The notes beneath the pieces were generated by a model. That model ran no database searches and had not been told where the DNA came from. It saw only the letters and a list, made by a program, of their open reading frames with translations. Source: Hippopus hippopus (Eukaryota; Mollusca; Bivalvia; Cardiida; Cardiidae). Taken from it: a stretch of 64,000 bases of DNA. Both the position numbers and the translations under genes were made by a program. The DNA is taken from positions 13,465,918-13,529,917 of the forward strand of contig OX328104.1 of the NCBI GenBank assembly GCA_946811185.2, given 5' to 3'. Below are positions 1-11,017 of the stretch, piece by piece; the first letter of the stretch is position 1, and each line of letters begins with the position of its first letter.

Positions 1-157
1 ATTAACAGAAGTGTAGATGTTTGTACGTTCTGCTAGGAGTCTTGTAGAATCCTCAGATTATTTACAATTCCGGTATTTTCTCGATCCTTGCTTGCAAAGC
101 AATCGTATTACAAACGTTTCTATATCAGCACTTACTATACATAGAACTGAACTATAG

Positions 158-300
158 TGGTATCCATGCTCATGAGGTAGAGCGTAGGTCTCGCATCTAT
201 CAGGTTCCGAGTTCGATTCCCGGGAGCAGTTTGGGACTATTCAATTGCCCACACATTTGGCGCGAGTAGTGGTGTGATTTCCAGGAAGCAGAATAGAGGG
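158..300 (+). mobile_element. tRNA-headed SINE-like fragment
   Basis: An A-box-like stretch (GAGGTAGAGCG) and a good B box (GAGTTCGATTCCC) are correctly spaced, as in RNA polymerase III promoters of tRNA-derived SINEs. No acceptor-stem pairing is evident, so this is not read as a working tRNA gene. The body runs on to about position 300. Confidence 0.5.
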
Positions 301-407
301 ATATTAGTATAAGTTGCAAGAACTTGTTTCCCAAACAATGTAAAACAGATATGTTTAAACTAAACCATATAAGGAACATTGCGGTAAACTGGTGAAATAA
401 ATAATCC

Positions 408-670
408 ATGCTCTGTGAAAAAAAAAGGGGGGGGGTTAATGCATCTGCAAAAAGTGTCGACCCATGTCAGCCTGCGCAGTCCGCGCAGGCTGACATGGGT
501 CGAAACCTCTTTGCTATTTGAACATTTTATGAATTTCCGAGGACCATTCTACCTCATAATTCAGTCTGTGGTTGGACATGGAGTTTATGGATCAATAATT
601 ATGTGATGGCTTGCTTGGTATAATGCATGACAGAGATGCGTTAAACCCCTTTTTAAAAAAGCATAGCTCA
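408..670 (+). mobile_element. Family B MITE
   Basis: The left end is catgctctgtgaaaa and the right end agcatagctca, with the family hairpin (CAGCCTGCGCAGTCCGC and its complement) near the left end. A poly-A/G run has expanded next to the left terminus. Confidence 0.8.
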
Positions 671-819
671 AATATTCTTGGAAACAGAGGTGACCAATCG
701 TATTGCAGGCATTCTTTTTATAACACGGTTGTGATATTGTAGGGCTGTGAGTATATAATAGAATATTGTCATCAAGATGATCTTGTATATTAATTTTAGT
801 CAGTCAGAGGTTTAAACCG

Positions 820-985
820 TTCAGTGCCATAGGGAAACAGGGTCCTTTGCGGGTGGCGTAGATCAGGATCAGAATGCACAGAACGTGCAGTCTGCTTATC
901 TTTGGTTAATATTACTTGCTTGTTTAGTCAAGCCTGTAAGACAAACGTCCTTCTGAGTTTCAGATGGTTGTTTTCTCTGCCGCCC
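820..985. mobile_element. Family F MITE, degenerate
   Basis: It starts like other F copies (TTCAGTGCCATAGGG), with a central ACAGAACGTGCAGTCTG hairpin and the conserved AGTCAAGCC and GTTTCAGATGG tail. Confidence 0.55.
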
Positions 986-1020
986 AATCTGGTCGGGTTC
1001 ACATATCTGTCGCTGGAAGT

Positions 1021-1255
1021 GTTAACCCGTTACCAAATAATTCCCAGTTTTAACGACCCTGAAGGAGAAAGCCTTTGAAAACATTGTGAGTAAAGCAGAA
1101 AACGCTGGTAACCAGCATTTTCTTCTTTTCCCACCCTGTTTTCTACCCTAACACATATTTTACCACTTGAGACACACTTGCTTTTCCGTCTGTAAATACT
1201 TTCAATTAGGTCTATAAAACTTCGTCATTTGCTGAACGATAAACAGAGGTTGTTA
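1021..1255 (-). mobile_element. Family A MITE
   Basis: Reverse orientation: TTAACCCGTTACCAAATAA start, CTGGTAACCAG hairpin centre, and CTGTAAATACTTTCAATTAG near the right end. Confidence 0.8.
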
Positions 1256-1432
1256 CCTTGAGTTCTGAGTCTAACGGACTGCCAACATTCTGGTATTTCA
1301 AAGCTTGACTGCCGCCTGCGAGATTTTTGGCGCTGGTAAAAAGTCGTACTTACGAAAAATTGGCTTGGTTTCAACCTAGGTACAGTAAATCATTTTATAA
1401 TAGTGGGTCATTTTAACTTTAAAATTTACGTT

Positions 1433-1662
1433 TAACTTTTATCAAATGACAAAATCCTAGATTGCTCTAAATTGAATGCATTTGCAGACGACAATTCAAA
1501 TGTAACTTAAATGAAGGGATTTGTCTTTGATAGGGTAGAAAACATTGTGGAAAAAGGAGAAAATGCTGGTTACCAGCATTTTCTCCTTTTCCCACAATGT
1601 TTTCAAAATGCCTCTTCTTCTGGGTCGTTAAAAGACGGGATTGTGTGGTAAAAGGTTAAACG
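1433..1662 (+). mobile_element. Family A MITE
   Basis: Forward copy with near-perfect hairpin arms around GCTGGTTACCAGC and a right end GGTAAAAGGTTAAA. Confidence 0.85.
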
Positions 1663-1862
1663 AAAGAATATTGGGGGAAAAGGAAAAGGGGCTTGTGTTA
1701 AGTGTAGACAAACAATTTGGAAATTACGCTACGGAACAACGCTAAATAGTTTTCCGTTTTATTTTCGGAGGAATAAGTCAGAGACTGTCAAACAAGAAAC
1801 ATCCTTAAAAAAGATCAACGGTGAAAATTTGCCTGCAAATAGGCAGAGGCTCTTAAAAAAAA

Positions 1863-1970
1863 GCATGTCTACAATTTTGACCAATCACAAATGTCTATTT
1901 ATTCATTTGTTATCAAAACCAAAAAGTAGGTCAAAAGCCAGAACATTCGGCTACGCCGAAAAACTAATGA
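1863..1970. repeat. Short dispersed repeat (copy 1 of 2)
   Basis: The stretch from GCATGTCTACAATTTTGACC to GGCTACGCCGAAAA recurs at 60645-60755 with only scattered differences. Its class is unknown. Confidence 0.7.
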
Positions 1971-2085
1971 TATCAAGGTAAATAACTCTATCCACTGTTA
2001 TACTGATTAAGTTCAGTTTCAAAGCTACCATGATGTTAACTTCTACTTTCTGTTTGTCTTCCAGTTCAGCACAAATTAACATCAA

Positions 2086-2286
2086 TTTAACCCTTTCCCA
2101 ATTAAAAATTTTAGACTCTTCTAAATACGAATCATCTGCAGACGACAAGTTCTATGGTAGGGTAGAAAACGTTGAGGAAAAAGGAGAAAATGCTGGTTAC
2201 CAGCATTTTCTCCTTTTTCCACAGTGTTTTCAAAAGCTGTCTCTTTCAGGATCGTTGAAACTGAACATTGTGTGTTCAAGGGTCAA
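2086..2286 (+). mobile_element. Family A MITE
   Basis: Forward copy: TTAACCCTTTCCCAATTAAA left end, perfect ATGCTGGTTACCAGCAT centre and GGGTCAACC right end. The open frame over it is a by-product of the hairpin. Confidence 0.85.
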
Positions 2287-2569
2287 CCATGCTGTGGTTT
2301 TACGGTCAAATAATTCTAAGTCAGGCAACAATGGAGTTTAAAGCCTTCAATTTTCAATATCACACAAGATATAGGACAGTACACATATAATTCGTATAGT
2401 TTGTAAATCTTTCAAGTGTTCCATTAAGAGATTTTGAAAATCACGCCGAATCCCTTTATACCAGACTTTGATCCAGGCAATTTTTGGACGGAGAAAACTA
2501 ATATTTTGTAAAGAAATATCGCAAGGACATGACTGGTTACCCTTCAGTGTGAAAATAAATAAATAATAC

Positions 2570-2655
2570 TGAGAGAAAATTGTCTCGGTGAGACTCGAAC
2601 ATATGATCTTCAGAACTGTCGGCGACTCTACAACCGAGCCATGAAGCAATGAAAC
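2570..2655 (-). mobile_element. tRNA-like SINE head, weak
   Basis: On the - strand an A-box-like CATGGCTCGGTTGTAGAG and a B-box TGTTCGAGTCTC are spaced as in tRNA-derived elements. No SINE body matching the other copies is visible. Confidence 0.35.
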
Positions 2656-3169
2656 CAACTTATATGATCTGTTAAACTGTATTCATCGCTCGTTCAGCTA
2701 TACTGTTACTAACGGAATAGAAAATGTTTCAGTAAAAATACACAAAAATCACGTTCATTCCTCGTGTTTTCTCTATGTATTTCTATCTAGGTTTAAATTT
2801 AAAAATCATCTTTGCATGCGCGTGAAAATAAGCAGTCTTTGACTTAAACAAAGTTGCAAAACAAAGTCTTGTTCAAAGTCCCTTTAACGCCGAAGTCTGT
2901 TAAATACAAGGTTTGACACCTTTCAATTGATAGAAAAAGCTGTAATTTCAAATTCCCTCTGACCATTAAACATTGCATAGTACAGAGCAAGGATCAGACA
3001 GCATTTTCCTCTGCCGTCTAACAGTGATATCCACAAAAAGTAGTGAAATCAGTCCTTAATATAACAAGATTTACGGGATCATCGTTCGACCTCTGTTCAC
3101 AGATTTGGTGTGAAAATTGCAAGCAATTAGACCTGAAGCCCTTTTTGGCGCTAGGCCGGCTTTCGTTGC

Positions 3170-3310
3170 TTGGCGGACAGTGTAGAGCATGAACAGAGTG
3201 CAGTCTAATCTTGGATCTACACTTTCCGCTATTTTGTTACATATTCTAGCCAAACAACCTTGAAATGGCAATATTTTGGCTGCTTTTCCTAGGCGAAAAG
3301 AGCGAGTTCA
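3170..3310. mobile_element. E/F-type hairpin MITE fragment
   Basis: GGCGGACAGTGTAGA on the left and CAGTCTAATCTTGGATCTAC on the right reproduce the E/F hairpin arms in degraded form. Confidence 0.45.
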
Positions 3311-3608
3311 ATAATTCAGCGCCCAAAGGGTTTAAATTCTTAAATTACGGACAATCTCTACCTAAATATGTATGAAGCACAACAACCAAGGACGTCCCTC
3401 TCTTTTTTTTCCTTTCGTTATTCAAAGGTGGTCGTATTTTGAGTACGGAAGCTCACTAGTGCCATGTGTTTTTGAAAGAAAGCAAAATACATGAGTATCG
3501 TACAGCTAACCAGAAGCTAACAGTTTGGAAACAATTTTGTTTGAGGCACTGGAAAAAGAAAAGAAAGAATGGGTTGGTCCTCTGGCTGTAGCGATATAAC
3601 TAATATTG

Positions 3609-3870
3609 TGCCATACTCCGGCAAAAGGGGGCTTAATGCATCTCCGTGATCCAAGGTACAAAGCAAACCATCACATACTTATGGATCCATGATATCCACT
3701 TTTTGTACCAAACGATTTAATCATGAGGTTGACTAGTCCTTGGACATACAGAAAACTGACCAATCGCGAAAAGTTTCGGGCCAGGTCAGCCTGCGCGGAC
3801 TGCGCACGCTGACCTGGGTCGATACTTTTCGCAGATGCATTAAGCCCCCTTTTCAGAGAGCATGGCTCAA
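3609..3870 (-). mobile_element. Family B MITE
   Basis: Reverse copy; the hairpin with GTCAGCCTGCGCGGACTGCG lies near the right end, and the element ends AGAGCATGGCTCA. The left end is GCCATACTCCGGCAAAAGGG. Confidence 0.85.
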
Positions 3871-4278
3871 TCATATTGAAAACGGCGTCAAACACATACA
3901 AACAAACCAAAAAGCAATGCTAACCGTAGATTTTGAGCTGACATTGTTATCATTCGGTTTCGTGAAAGGACAAGAGCTTTTTAATCAAGGTTTGACTGTC
4001 TGGTTCGTCGAACGTTTATTAGAAATAGTTAAATATGATCGGTCCTCTTGCGAATTGTTAACTCGTCGGTAACAAGGGTACTTTTTTACGACCATAATTC
4101 AAATAAATTGCAGTCTGATCTTGGATCTACCATATATGGTGACCTAGTACAACAAGCGGCGAAATGACAATTTCTTGCTATTTCCAACTGACTTTAGTAT
4201 TGACATTATGAAGTGTAATTTAGATTTTCATGAAACCTTTTCAATGTGGACAATCAACACGGAATATACAATTTTTTT

Positions 4279-4506
4279 TAACCCTTTACCAAATAGTTAT
4301 ATGTTTCAGCGACCCTGAAGAAGAAGCCATCTGAAAACATTGTGGGAACAGGAGGACATGCTAGTAAACAGCATTTCTTTCTTTTTCCACAATGTTTTCC
4401 CCTCTTTCAAAGATAAAGACGTTCTTCTGAACACATTTAATCAGCCATTTGCAAAATGCTCTCAATTTGGACAGGTCTAGAATTTTGCCGTTTGGAAAAG
4501 AGTTAA
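4279..4506 (-). mobile_element. Family A MITE
   Basis: TTAACCCTTTACCAAATAG start and GTTTGGAAAAGAGTTAAA end (both in the reverse sense), with an eroded hairpin core (GCTAGTAAACAGC). Confidence 0.85.
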
Positions 4507-4609
4507 AAGCCAGTTAAATCAAGTTTCGATGAGGCCGACTCAACAGACTCGTATACAGTGCACTTTGCACGAGTCCTGGGTTAACTAGTGTAAAACGTTC
4601 CTAATAATT

Positions 4610-4797
4610 GAGCCGTTCTCTGGCAAAAAGAGGTTTAATGCGTCTCTGCGGTGCATCGTATCGGGCAAGTAATCATTTAATTATAACCCAGAAAATCCAT
4701 CTTGTCTAACAATCAAATGATTCATGCGGTAGACTGGTCCTTTGACAAGCAGAAAATTGCAAACGCATAAAACTCCTTTTTCCAAGAGCATGGTTCA
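4610..4797 (-). mobile_element. Family B MITE lacking its hairpin
   Basis: Termini TGAGCCGTTCTCTGGCAAAA and GAGCATGGTTCA frame a 188-bp body. The central CTGCGCAG hairpin present in other copies is missing. Confidence 0.7.
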
Positions 4798-5212
4798 AAT
4801 GTATTGTATTGTATTATGTTAATTGGAACAATATTTTTTGAAGTACTGGATTCGTTTGTAAAAAAAAATGACTTTAAAAATGAGTATAAACTGAGAAATG
4901 ACGACCTGAAAGTCCCACCATAATCAATCATAAAGAATGACGAATCATTTGCATTCAGGTGCGATACGATCGAAATAATTCAATTACAAAATCCTTAAAG
5001 TCAATTTGACTTCACGTTTCAACCGTATCGTTTATTTCGCTCGTAACCTGATCCTGTTTATCAACACAAACCCGTGAATAAATACCCTATGGGTTTTGGG
5101 AGCCCGTAATTTATTTTAAGCATAATCATGTACCTTTATTTGTTAGAGTTAGTCGTTTGATTCTTGTCCGAAGTTTACTCTTTCGCGGCATAACAGTATT
5201 TCAGTGATCTGC

Positions 5213-5522
5213 CGATTGATTGACTGATTGTATGGTGTTTAAAGCCGTTTTTAACATTATTTCTATCACGGCGGCCAGTGCAACTATCCATGCTTTCCTG
5301 GAGTTTCTTTTACCAGTACTCCGCACATTTTTTATTCCAAGCCACTGGCTGCTTTCCGCAATAACCATCGTCGAAACAATGATCAGCGGTGAGAGAGGAA
5401 TGAATCCTGTCGTAATGACTATCATCAATCCTCGGAAAAGGATTGGCCGAGCCGGGGATTGAACCAGCGACCCCCTGTTCTTGAGTCCTGTACGCTACCG
5501 ACTGCGCTACCTGGGCTCGGCG
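5213..5522 (-). mobile_element. tRNA-derived SINE, full length
   Basis: On the - strand it starts with a tRNA-like head containing an A box (TAGCGCAGTCGG) and a B box (GGTTCAATCCC). A ~200-bp conserved body follows and it ends in a (TTGA)n-type tail, seen as gattgattgactgattg on the + strand. The same element recurs at 38200, 42650 and 61674. It resembles the widespread molluscan SINE groups; I cannot assign the exact family without a search. Confidence 0.85.
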
Positions 5523-5562
5523 ATCTGCCGATTGCATGGCAGCATGTGTTCATGAATGATTC

Positions 5563-6297
5563 TTATTATACTGCAGAGAAATTTCTCGCAATCTGATTGG
5601 ATAATATGCCTCGTACATATATACAGTGGCAAAATCCACGTAAAAGCAGTTTCCCTTTCGGAAGCCCCGTATACATTACTACACTTTCAACACAACATCT
5701 AAAATGGCGTTGTCGATCGATACGAACCGCCCACAAGACAAACATACTGAGTAGCCTGCAGCATATTGTTACTATTTTCCCTTGATGATAGTCATTAAGG
5801 CGGAAAGAATTGATTATTTTTGAAAATAAATGAATATAGTTACTTTTATTATTGTTTGTTGTCATTCTAAAACAAATACACGGAGTTAAAACGAGCTATC
5901 CCTGCATCAGGTAAGCAAAATGTGAAGTGTCGAAACTCGTACATTATAACGTTAACAGGATAACCTACTGGTCGTTTCAGGCAACTAATGATCGTTTACT
6001 TTTGCCAACAAAAGATTGAAATGTATCTTTACTTACCTTGAAGTTTTTTAAATCCTTGTTTAAATAAAAATACGTCGAATGTCTATCGCAGTGACATCAT
6101 CAATATTATGTACCAAACTGCAAATTTTACCAAGATTTCAGTGACGTCATTTCCTAGTGACGTCAGTTTTCATTGAATTGGAGCACTCAGAAGAGAAATT
6201 CTATCTCGTCAGCGTACTCAATTCGTGAGACCATAAAACAGGGAAACTTCGCTGAATACATGATGGAATGGTAAAACTTTGCAGTATTATAAATTCG
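5563..6297 (+). mobile_element. Family C element, full length
   Basis: It begins TTATTATACTGCAGAG and ends CTTTGCAGTATTATAAA, an inverted pair of ~16 bp. Inside are ATGGCG in the context AAAATGGCG and two perfect TGACGTCA octamers near 6145 and 6160. There is no transposase frame, so it is non-autonomous. A family D palindrome follows directly. Confidence 0.8.
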
Positions 6298-6408
6298 TTG
6301 GACGGTCAGGTGACAGGGGACTTGCAAATTTGTTCACGGCTGTGCTAAATCGACACAACCGTGAACAAGTTTCCAAGTCATCTGCCACCCGACCATACAA
6401 TTAATAAT
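6298..6408. repeat. Family D palindrome attached to family C
   Basis: The left arm ACGGTCAGGTGACAGGGG and following bases pair with the right arm ending CACCCGACCATACAA; the loop is short in this copy. It can form a long hairpin or cruciform. Confidence 0.8.
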
Positions 6409-6654
6409 GTCATCCAGGGGAGTACTTAGTCCAAAATGAAGTACATTGTGTACGCATTTGCCGAGGGTATTACATGAGCTGCGAAGTGCCAAGAGGGGAG
6501 AGGGGGATTTTCCAGGAGAGCCTGGTGGGCCTCCCCAGGAAAGCTTTTGAATTGTAGAAGCTATTGGATGGCTTTTGCTTTAGAGCGCCGAATAAACCCC
6601 AGACATTTTCATTCGAAAAAGTCGACACAAATAATAGTAGCTTGGAGGTTACTT

Positions 6655-6780
6655 TTGTCTAGCATGTCTCAATAAAGCGGACTGTTTAGATCAAAGATCC
6701 GACTGCACGTCTGTGCAGTCTTATCTTGATCTACACAGTCCGCAAAAGGAACTAAAGTTGCGAAAGATTCTAAGGGTTAA
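6655..6780. mobile_element. Family E/F hairpin MITE, partial
   Basis: GATCCGACTGCACG pairs with GTGCAGTCTTATCTTGATC, flanked by GGACTGTTTAGATC and TACACAGTCCGC. The right end TAAGGGTTAA is the shared terminus. Confidence 0.6.
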
Positions 6781-6899
6781 AAGCAGATTATTATGTCTTT
6801 GTTGTGCGGTAAGTGTTCATGTATTTGATAAACAGGTGTAAATTTACTACCAGAAATGTATTGCAGATTTAGAATGGGAAGTTTGATTGATAGAACAGT

Positions 6900-7112
6900 A
6901 TTTTACTCCGCTTTCAACATTGTATAATCGTATCACGGCGACAAATTACTTATTCGTGTATGTCCTTCACATATACTAGGACCAATACTAGGCTGGGGCT
7001 TTGAATTCCCTTGTCAAAGGGCACTCCCATGAAAAGTCCAGTGCCTTGGGTAGGGATCGAAACCAGTCCTTCCAGTCTTCAAACACTACAACTTCACCAC
7101 TGAGCCAAGGAC
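6900..7112 (-). mobile_element. tRNA-derived SINE, second subfamily
   Basis: On the - strand an A box TGGCTCAGTGG and a B box GGTTTCGATCCC start the element. The tail side contains the TTCAACATT and TATCACGGCGAC segments shared with the other SINEs, but the middle differs, pointing to a separate subfamily. Confidence 0.6.
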
Positions 7113-7127
7113 TTTGAAGAAATGGAA

Positions 7128-7325
7128 GCGTTAAGTATTTGCCAAACGAATCCGTGTTTTGTTGACCATAAGAAAGACGGCGTTTGGTGACCAGCATTTT
7201 TGCCTTTTCCCACAATGTTTTCTGTCTTTTAAAAAACAATTTCAATCATCTGAGCCATATAGAAAGTTGCCGTCTGCAAGGGCTTTCAATATGGATAAGT
7301 CTAAAAGTGTGTCGTCTGGTACACA
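7128..7325 (-). mobile_element. Family A MITE, degraded
   Basis: Only the right half of the hairpin (ACCAGCATTTTTGCC...CCCACAATGTTTTCTG) and the GTCTGCAAGGGCTTTCAATA segment survive. Confidence 0.6.
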
Positions 7326-7601
7326 GTCAAGTGTTTTGATGCGAATAAGCCAAACTTGATGGGCATAATCAGTTCATGTAAAATCAGAATCTTTTTCTTG
7401 TTCAGTAAGCTAAGTCTAATCCTGGTTCTCAGTATCGAAAAAGTTTTCTTTTTTTAAGAAAAACGTGTTCGAGTTGATAGATCAAACTGTGCCATATTTT
7501 AGTGATCACCGAGTCAATTCTATTATTATGTGATTCAGCTATTTATATTTTTCTTTTTTTTTTCGTTTGGAAAACTGTTTATCGAAGTGACCCTTTTATT
7601 T

Positions 7602-7864
7602 GAGCCATGCTCTGTGAAAAGGGGGCTTAATGCATCTGCGAAAAGTATCGATCCAGGTCAGCCTGCGCAGTCCGCGCAGGCTGACCTGGGTCGAAACTTT
7701 TCGCTATTGGTTAATTTTCTGTTTGTCAAAGGACCAATCTACCTCATGATTAAGTCGGTTATTCAAAAAAGTGGCTCCTATGGATGCATAATTATGTGAT
7801 GACTTGGGCTAGTATCGTGTATAACGGAGATGCATTAAGCCCCCTTTTGCCAGAGCACGGCTCA
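7602..7864 (+). mobile_element. Family B MITE, best complete copy
   Basis: This is the family reference. Termini are TGAGCCATGCTCTGTGAAAA and CAGAGCACGGCTCA, with inner inverted stretches GGGGGCTTAATGCATC and GATGCATTAAGCCCCC. Near the left end a ~64-bp near-perfect hairpin (GCGAAAAGTATCGA...CTGCGCAGTCCGCGCAG...TCGAAACTTTTCGC) stands out. No coding capacity; about 263 bp. Its position in the element gives each copy an orientation. Confidence 0.9.
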
Positions 7865-8086
7865 TTTTTTTTCGTTGCAAAAGACTGCTTACATTGTTTC
7901 TTTTTTGTGGCAAAGACTGCTTACATTGTTTCTTTTTCGTTGCGAAAACTACTCACATTGTTTCTTTTTTCGGTACAAAGACTGCTCACATTGATTTACT
8001 TTTCTATTTTCGTTGCAAAGACTACTCACATTGTTTCTTTTTTCGGTGCAAAGAATACTCAAATTGTTTCTTTTTAGGTGTAAAGA

Positions 8087-8698
8087 CATCCTCGGTGATC
8101 CAGTTTCGATTCATTCTGTAATCGCCCCTGGGTTATTTCGCTGGCGTTTCCTCGTTCTCATGAATTATTCATGAAGCATTTTGATTGGTGATCTCAGTTT
8201 TTCTTTGAGACAATTTAAACTATTTTTATCACAAATACGCCGTCATTTCTATTTTTTACTTGTCGATATCCAATCACATCATTCGTTGCAAATCAAGCTT
8301 AGCGATACTTGAAATATGGCGGCGTCCATCAACATCGAGAAGCGTTTAAAAGAGATTTTCGGCGTAACATCGAAAGATTGTCAGTTAAAATCGTACACAA
8401 CGATCGATAGTGTCGTCCCTGTATTGCAGAATGGCATATCTCACAGGAGACAAGCACGCCGACGGCCGCCATATTTGTTGACAACCTCGGGTTTTTTCCA
8501 GGGTTATTTTTAGTAACGGAAGAAATGAAATTATCCTCTATACAAGAGAGTATCATTATGTTATCGATCTTTCGATTGGCTATTAGGGTGTTTCCCGACC
8601 ATATGAATATTCATAAGAAACGACGGTTTGCTAGTCAATTTTCCCAGGGGTGATGCATGGAGAGTAACGTAATGCTTCGAACCTGGGTTCCGAGGATG
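8087..8698. mobile_element. 612-bp TIR element with 9-bp target duplication
   Basis: It starts CATCCTCGGTGATCCAG and ends CTGGGTTCCGAGGATG, an imperfect terminal inverted repeat (CATCCTCGG perfect). GTGTAAAGA flanks both ends (8078-8086 and 8699-8707), but the host array also contains that word, so the duplication is suggestive only. Nine bases and this structure fit Mutator-like non-autonomous elements. It carries the open frame at 8316. Confidence 0.65.
8316..8513 (+). pseudogene. Possible captured gene 5' end inside the 612-bp element
   Basis: A 65-codon frame begins in the context ATATGGCGGCG and reads MAASINIEKRLKEIFGVTSK in well-balanced codons, before turning into repeat-like sequence (RRQARRRPP). 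I do not recognise the product. The ATG context and upstream promoter-like DNA look like a host gene's first exon, but chance is not excluded. Confidence 0.3.
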
Positions 8699-9564
8699 GT
8701 GTAAAGACTGCTCACATGTTTTCTTTGCTCGGTGTAAAGACAGCTTACATTGTTTCTGTTTTTGTTCCAAAGACTACTCACACTGTTTCATTTTCGTTGT
8801 AAAGACTGCTCACATGTTTTCTTTGCTCGGTGTAAAGACAGCTTACATTGTTTCTGTTTTTGTTCCAAAGACTACTCACACTGTTTCATTTTCGTTGTAA
8901 AGACTGCTCACATGTTTTCTTTGCTCGGTGTAAAGACAGCTTACATTGTTTCTGTTTTTGTTCCAAAGACTACTCACATGTTTTCTTTTTTCGTTGCAAA
9001 GACTGCTCACAGAGTATCTTTTTTGTTGCAAAGACTACCCACATTGTTTCTTTTTCGGTGCAAAGACAGCTCACATGATTTTTTGTTTAAGTTGCAAACA
9101 CTGCCCATTCGTGTTTTTTTTTTTTTTTTTTTTCTTTGCAAAGTTTGCTAAATTTTTTTCGTTGCAAAGACTGCTCACATTGTTTCTTTTTCGGTGCAAA
9201 GACTGCTCTTTAATTTTTTTTGTAGCAAAGACTACTCACATTTTTCTTTTTCTGTTGCAAAGACTACTAACATGGTATCTTTTTCGTTGGAAAGACTGCT
9301 CTCATTGTTTCTTTTTCGGTGCAAAGACCGCCCACGTTGTTTTTCGTTTTACTTGCAAACACTGTTCACTTTTTTTTTTTTGCAAGATTTGCTCATTTTT
9401 TTTTTTTGTTATTGTTGTTGTTGCAAAGACTGCTTACATTGTTTCTGTTTTCATTGCAAAGACTACTCACAAACTTTCTATTTTCGATGCAAAGACTACT
9501 CACATTATTATACTGCAAAGAAATTTCTGGTGATCTGATTGGATAATATGCCCCGAACATAATA

Positions 9565-10180
9565 CACTGAGTACATTTAAAAACGCACTCTTTGGTTTTG
9601 AATTTATATCTCGGACAAAAATGAATCTATGACAACGAAAATTCACCATGTCAAATGGTCATATTTAATGGCTCAGTGCCCAAAATTTCATGAAAATCAA
9701 ATGAATAGTTTATCTCAAATCAAAAGCCTGAATTTCTGTGATCAAAAAATGAAATTTACGAAGCAATATTGAGTGTGACCACCTTGATCGTCATAAGATC
9801 CTTTAAGTGTGTGTGGTACTCGTCTTATGTGACTTCATCAACCTGAAAATGAGATCCAACTCCCGTCAGGCACTGATTCAAGAGTGGAACAATATTCCAC
9901 AGAAGCGTATAACAGCCCAGGAGTTTGTCTATGCGTCGGCGATGTCAATATTCAATTGATGTTCGCGGTGGTCACACTATTAACTTTGTGAATTTCAATT
10001 TTTGACCACACAAATTCAGGCTTTTGATTTGAGGTGAATCATTAATTTGATTTATATGAAATATTTGGCACTGAGCCATTATATTTGACCATTTGACATG
10101 GTGAATTTTCGTTGTCATGTATTAATTTTTGTCCGAGATATTGATTTAAAACTAAGGTGTGCGTTTTTAAATGTACTCCG
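9565..10180. mobile_element. Tc1/mariner-type element with ~200-bp inverted repeats
   Basis: The ends are TA-CACTGAGTACATTT and AAATGTACTCCG-TA, and the arms pair for ~220 bases (9565-9785 with 9964-10180), including GACAACGAAAATTCACCATG. TA flanks both ends as expected for this superfamily. The centre is a decayed transposase C-terminus, so the element is a long-TIR deletion derivative. Confidence 0.85.
9862..10004 (+). pseudogene. Tc1-like transposase C-terminal fragment, frameshifted
   Basis: One frame reads ALIQEWNNIPQ; a one-base shift then gives SMRRRCQYSIDVRGGHT. Both are signature segments near the C-terminus of Tc1-like DDE transposases (xEWxxIPQ and SMRRRCQxxIxxxGGHT). The catalytic core is absent, so no activity is expected. 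Confidence 0.85.
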
Positions 10181-10863
10181 TATATATATCGTGTACACTG
10201 GCAAAACCCACGTAAAGGCAGTTTCCCTTTCGGGAGCCCCGTATACATGCTTACACTTTCAACACAACATCCAAAATGGCGGCGTCGATCGATTGATATG
10301 AGCCGCCCACAAGATAAACATACTGAGTAGCCTGCACCATATTATTACTAGTTTCCCTTGATGGCTACCATTAAAACAGAAAGAATGGGTTATTTCTTAA
10401 AATAAATGAATATTGATCTAGAACTTTACATGTATTATAATTTGATGTCATTCTAAAACAAATACACGGGGGGTTAAAACGAGCCATCCCTTCGTCAGGT
10501 AAGCAAATTGTAAAGTGTCGAAACTCATACATAGTGCATAACGTTAAAAGAATAACCTGATGGTCGTTTGAGGCAAGTAATGGTCGTTTACTTTTACCAA
10601 CAAATTATTAAAATTCAAAGTTACTTAAGTTGTTTAAATCCATGTTTAAATAAAAATACGACGAATGTCTGTCGCAGTGACATCATCTAGATTATGCACC
10701 AAACTGCACGTTTTTCCAAGGTTTCAGTGACATCAGTTTTCATTGAATTGGGGCACTCAGAAAGGTAATTGTAATTCGTCAGCGTACCCAATTTTTGAGA
10801 CCATAAAACAGGTAAATTTCGCTTGACACACGATGGCATTGTGAAACTTTGCAGTATAATAAA

Positions 10864-11017
10864 TTCAATGTACGGTCAGGTGGCAGGGGACTTGGAAACT
10901 TGTTCACGGTTGTGGCAAATAATGTCGCCACCTCGCCTTCGGCTCGGGGCAACATGATTCACCACAACCGTGAACAAGTTTCCAAGTCCCCTGCCACCTT
11001 ACCGTACAACTAATAAT
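10864..11017. repeat. Family D palindrome
   Basis: The arms TGTACGGTCAGGTGGCAGGG and CCTGCCACCTTACCGTACA surround a loop with its own smaller inversion (GTCGCCACCTCGCC). It ends CAACTAATAAT, right against the resumed minisatellite. Confidence 0.85.

Larger units (their letters stand above)
7866..9504. repeat. ~32-bp minisatellite, left part
   Basis: Degenerate head-to-tail copies of a unit containing GCAAAGACTGCTCACATTG and TTTCTTTTTCGTT. Unit length drifts because of the T-runs. A ~98-bp higher-order unit is repeated at 8706-8960 (units with CTCACATGTTTTCTTTGCTC). The array is interrupted by the 8087-8698 element and resumes at 11018 after the C/D/Tc1 insertion. Open frames over it are artefacts. 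Confidence 0.9.
9505..10863 (+). mobile_element. Family C element interrupted by a Tc1-like element
   Basis: Starts TTATTATACTGCAAAG and ends CTTTGCAGTATAATAAA. Compared with the 5563 copy, 616 bp of foreign DNA sits after ATAATATGCCCCGAACATAA. It keeps CAAAATGGCGGCGTC. Only one, mutated CRE (GTGACATCA) is left near 10728. The whole element lies within the ~32-bp minisatellite. Confidence 0.85.

Noticed and set aside
5440..5522. Real tRNA gene
   Set aside because: A and B boxes are present but they head a SINE body found in many copies; no clear acceptor stem.
8750..9546. Frames of 114-195 codons rich in Phe and Lys
   Set aside because: They are translations of the ~32-bp minisatellite, with no independent coding signal.
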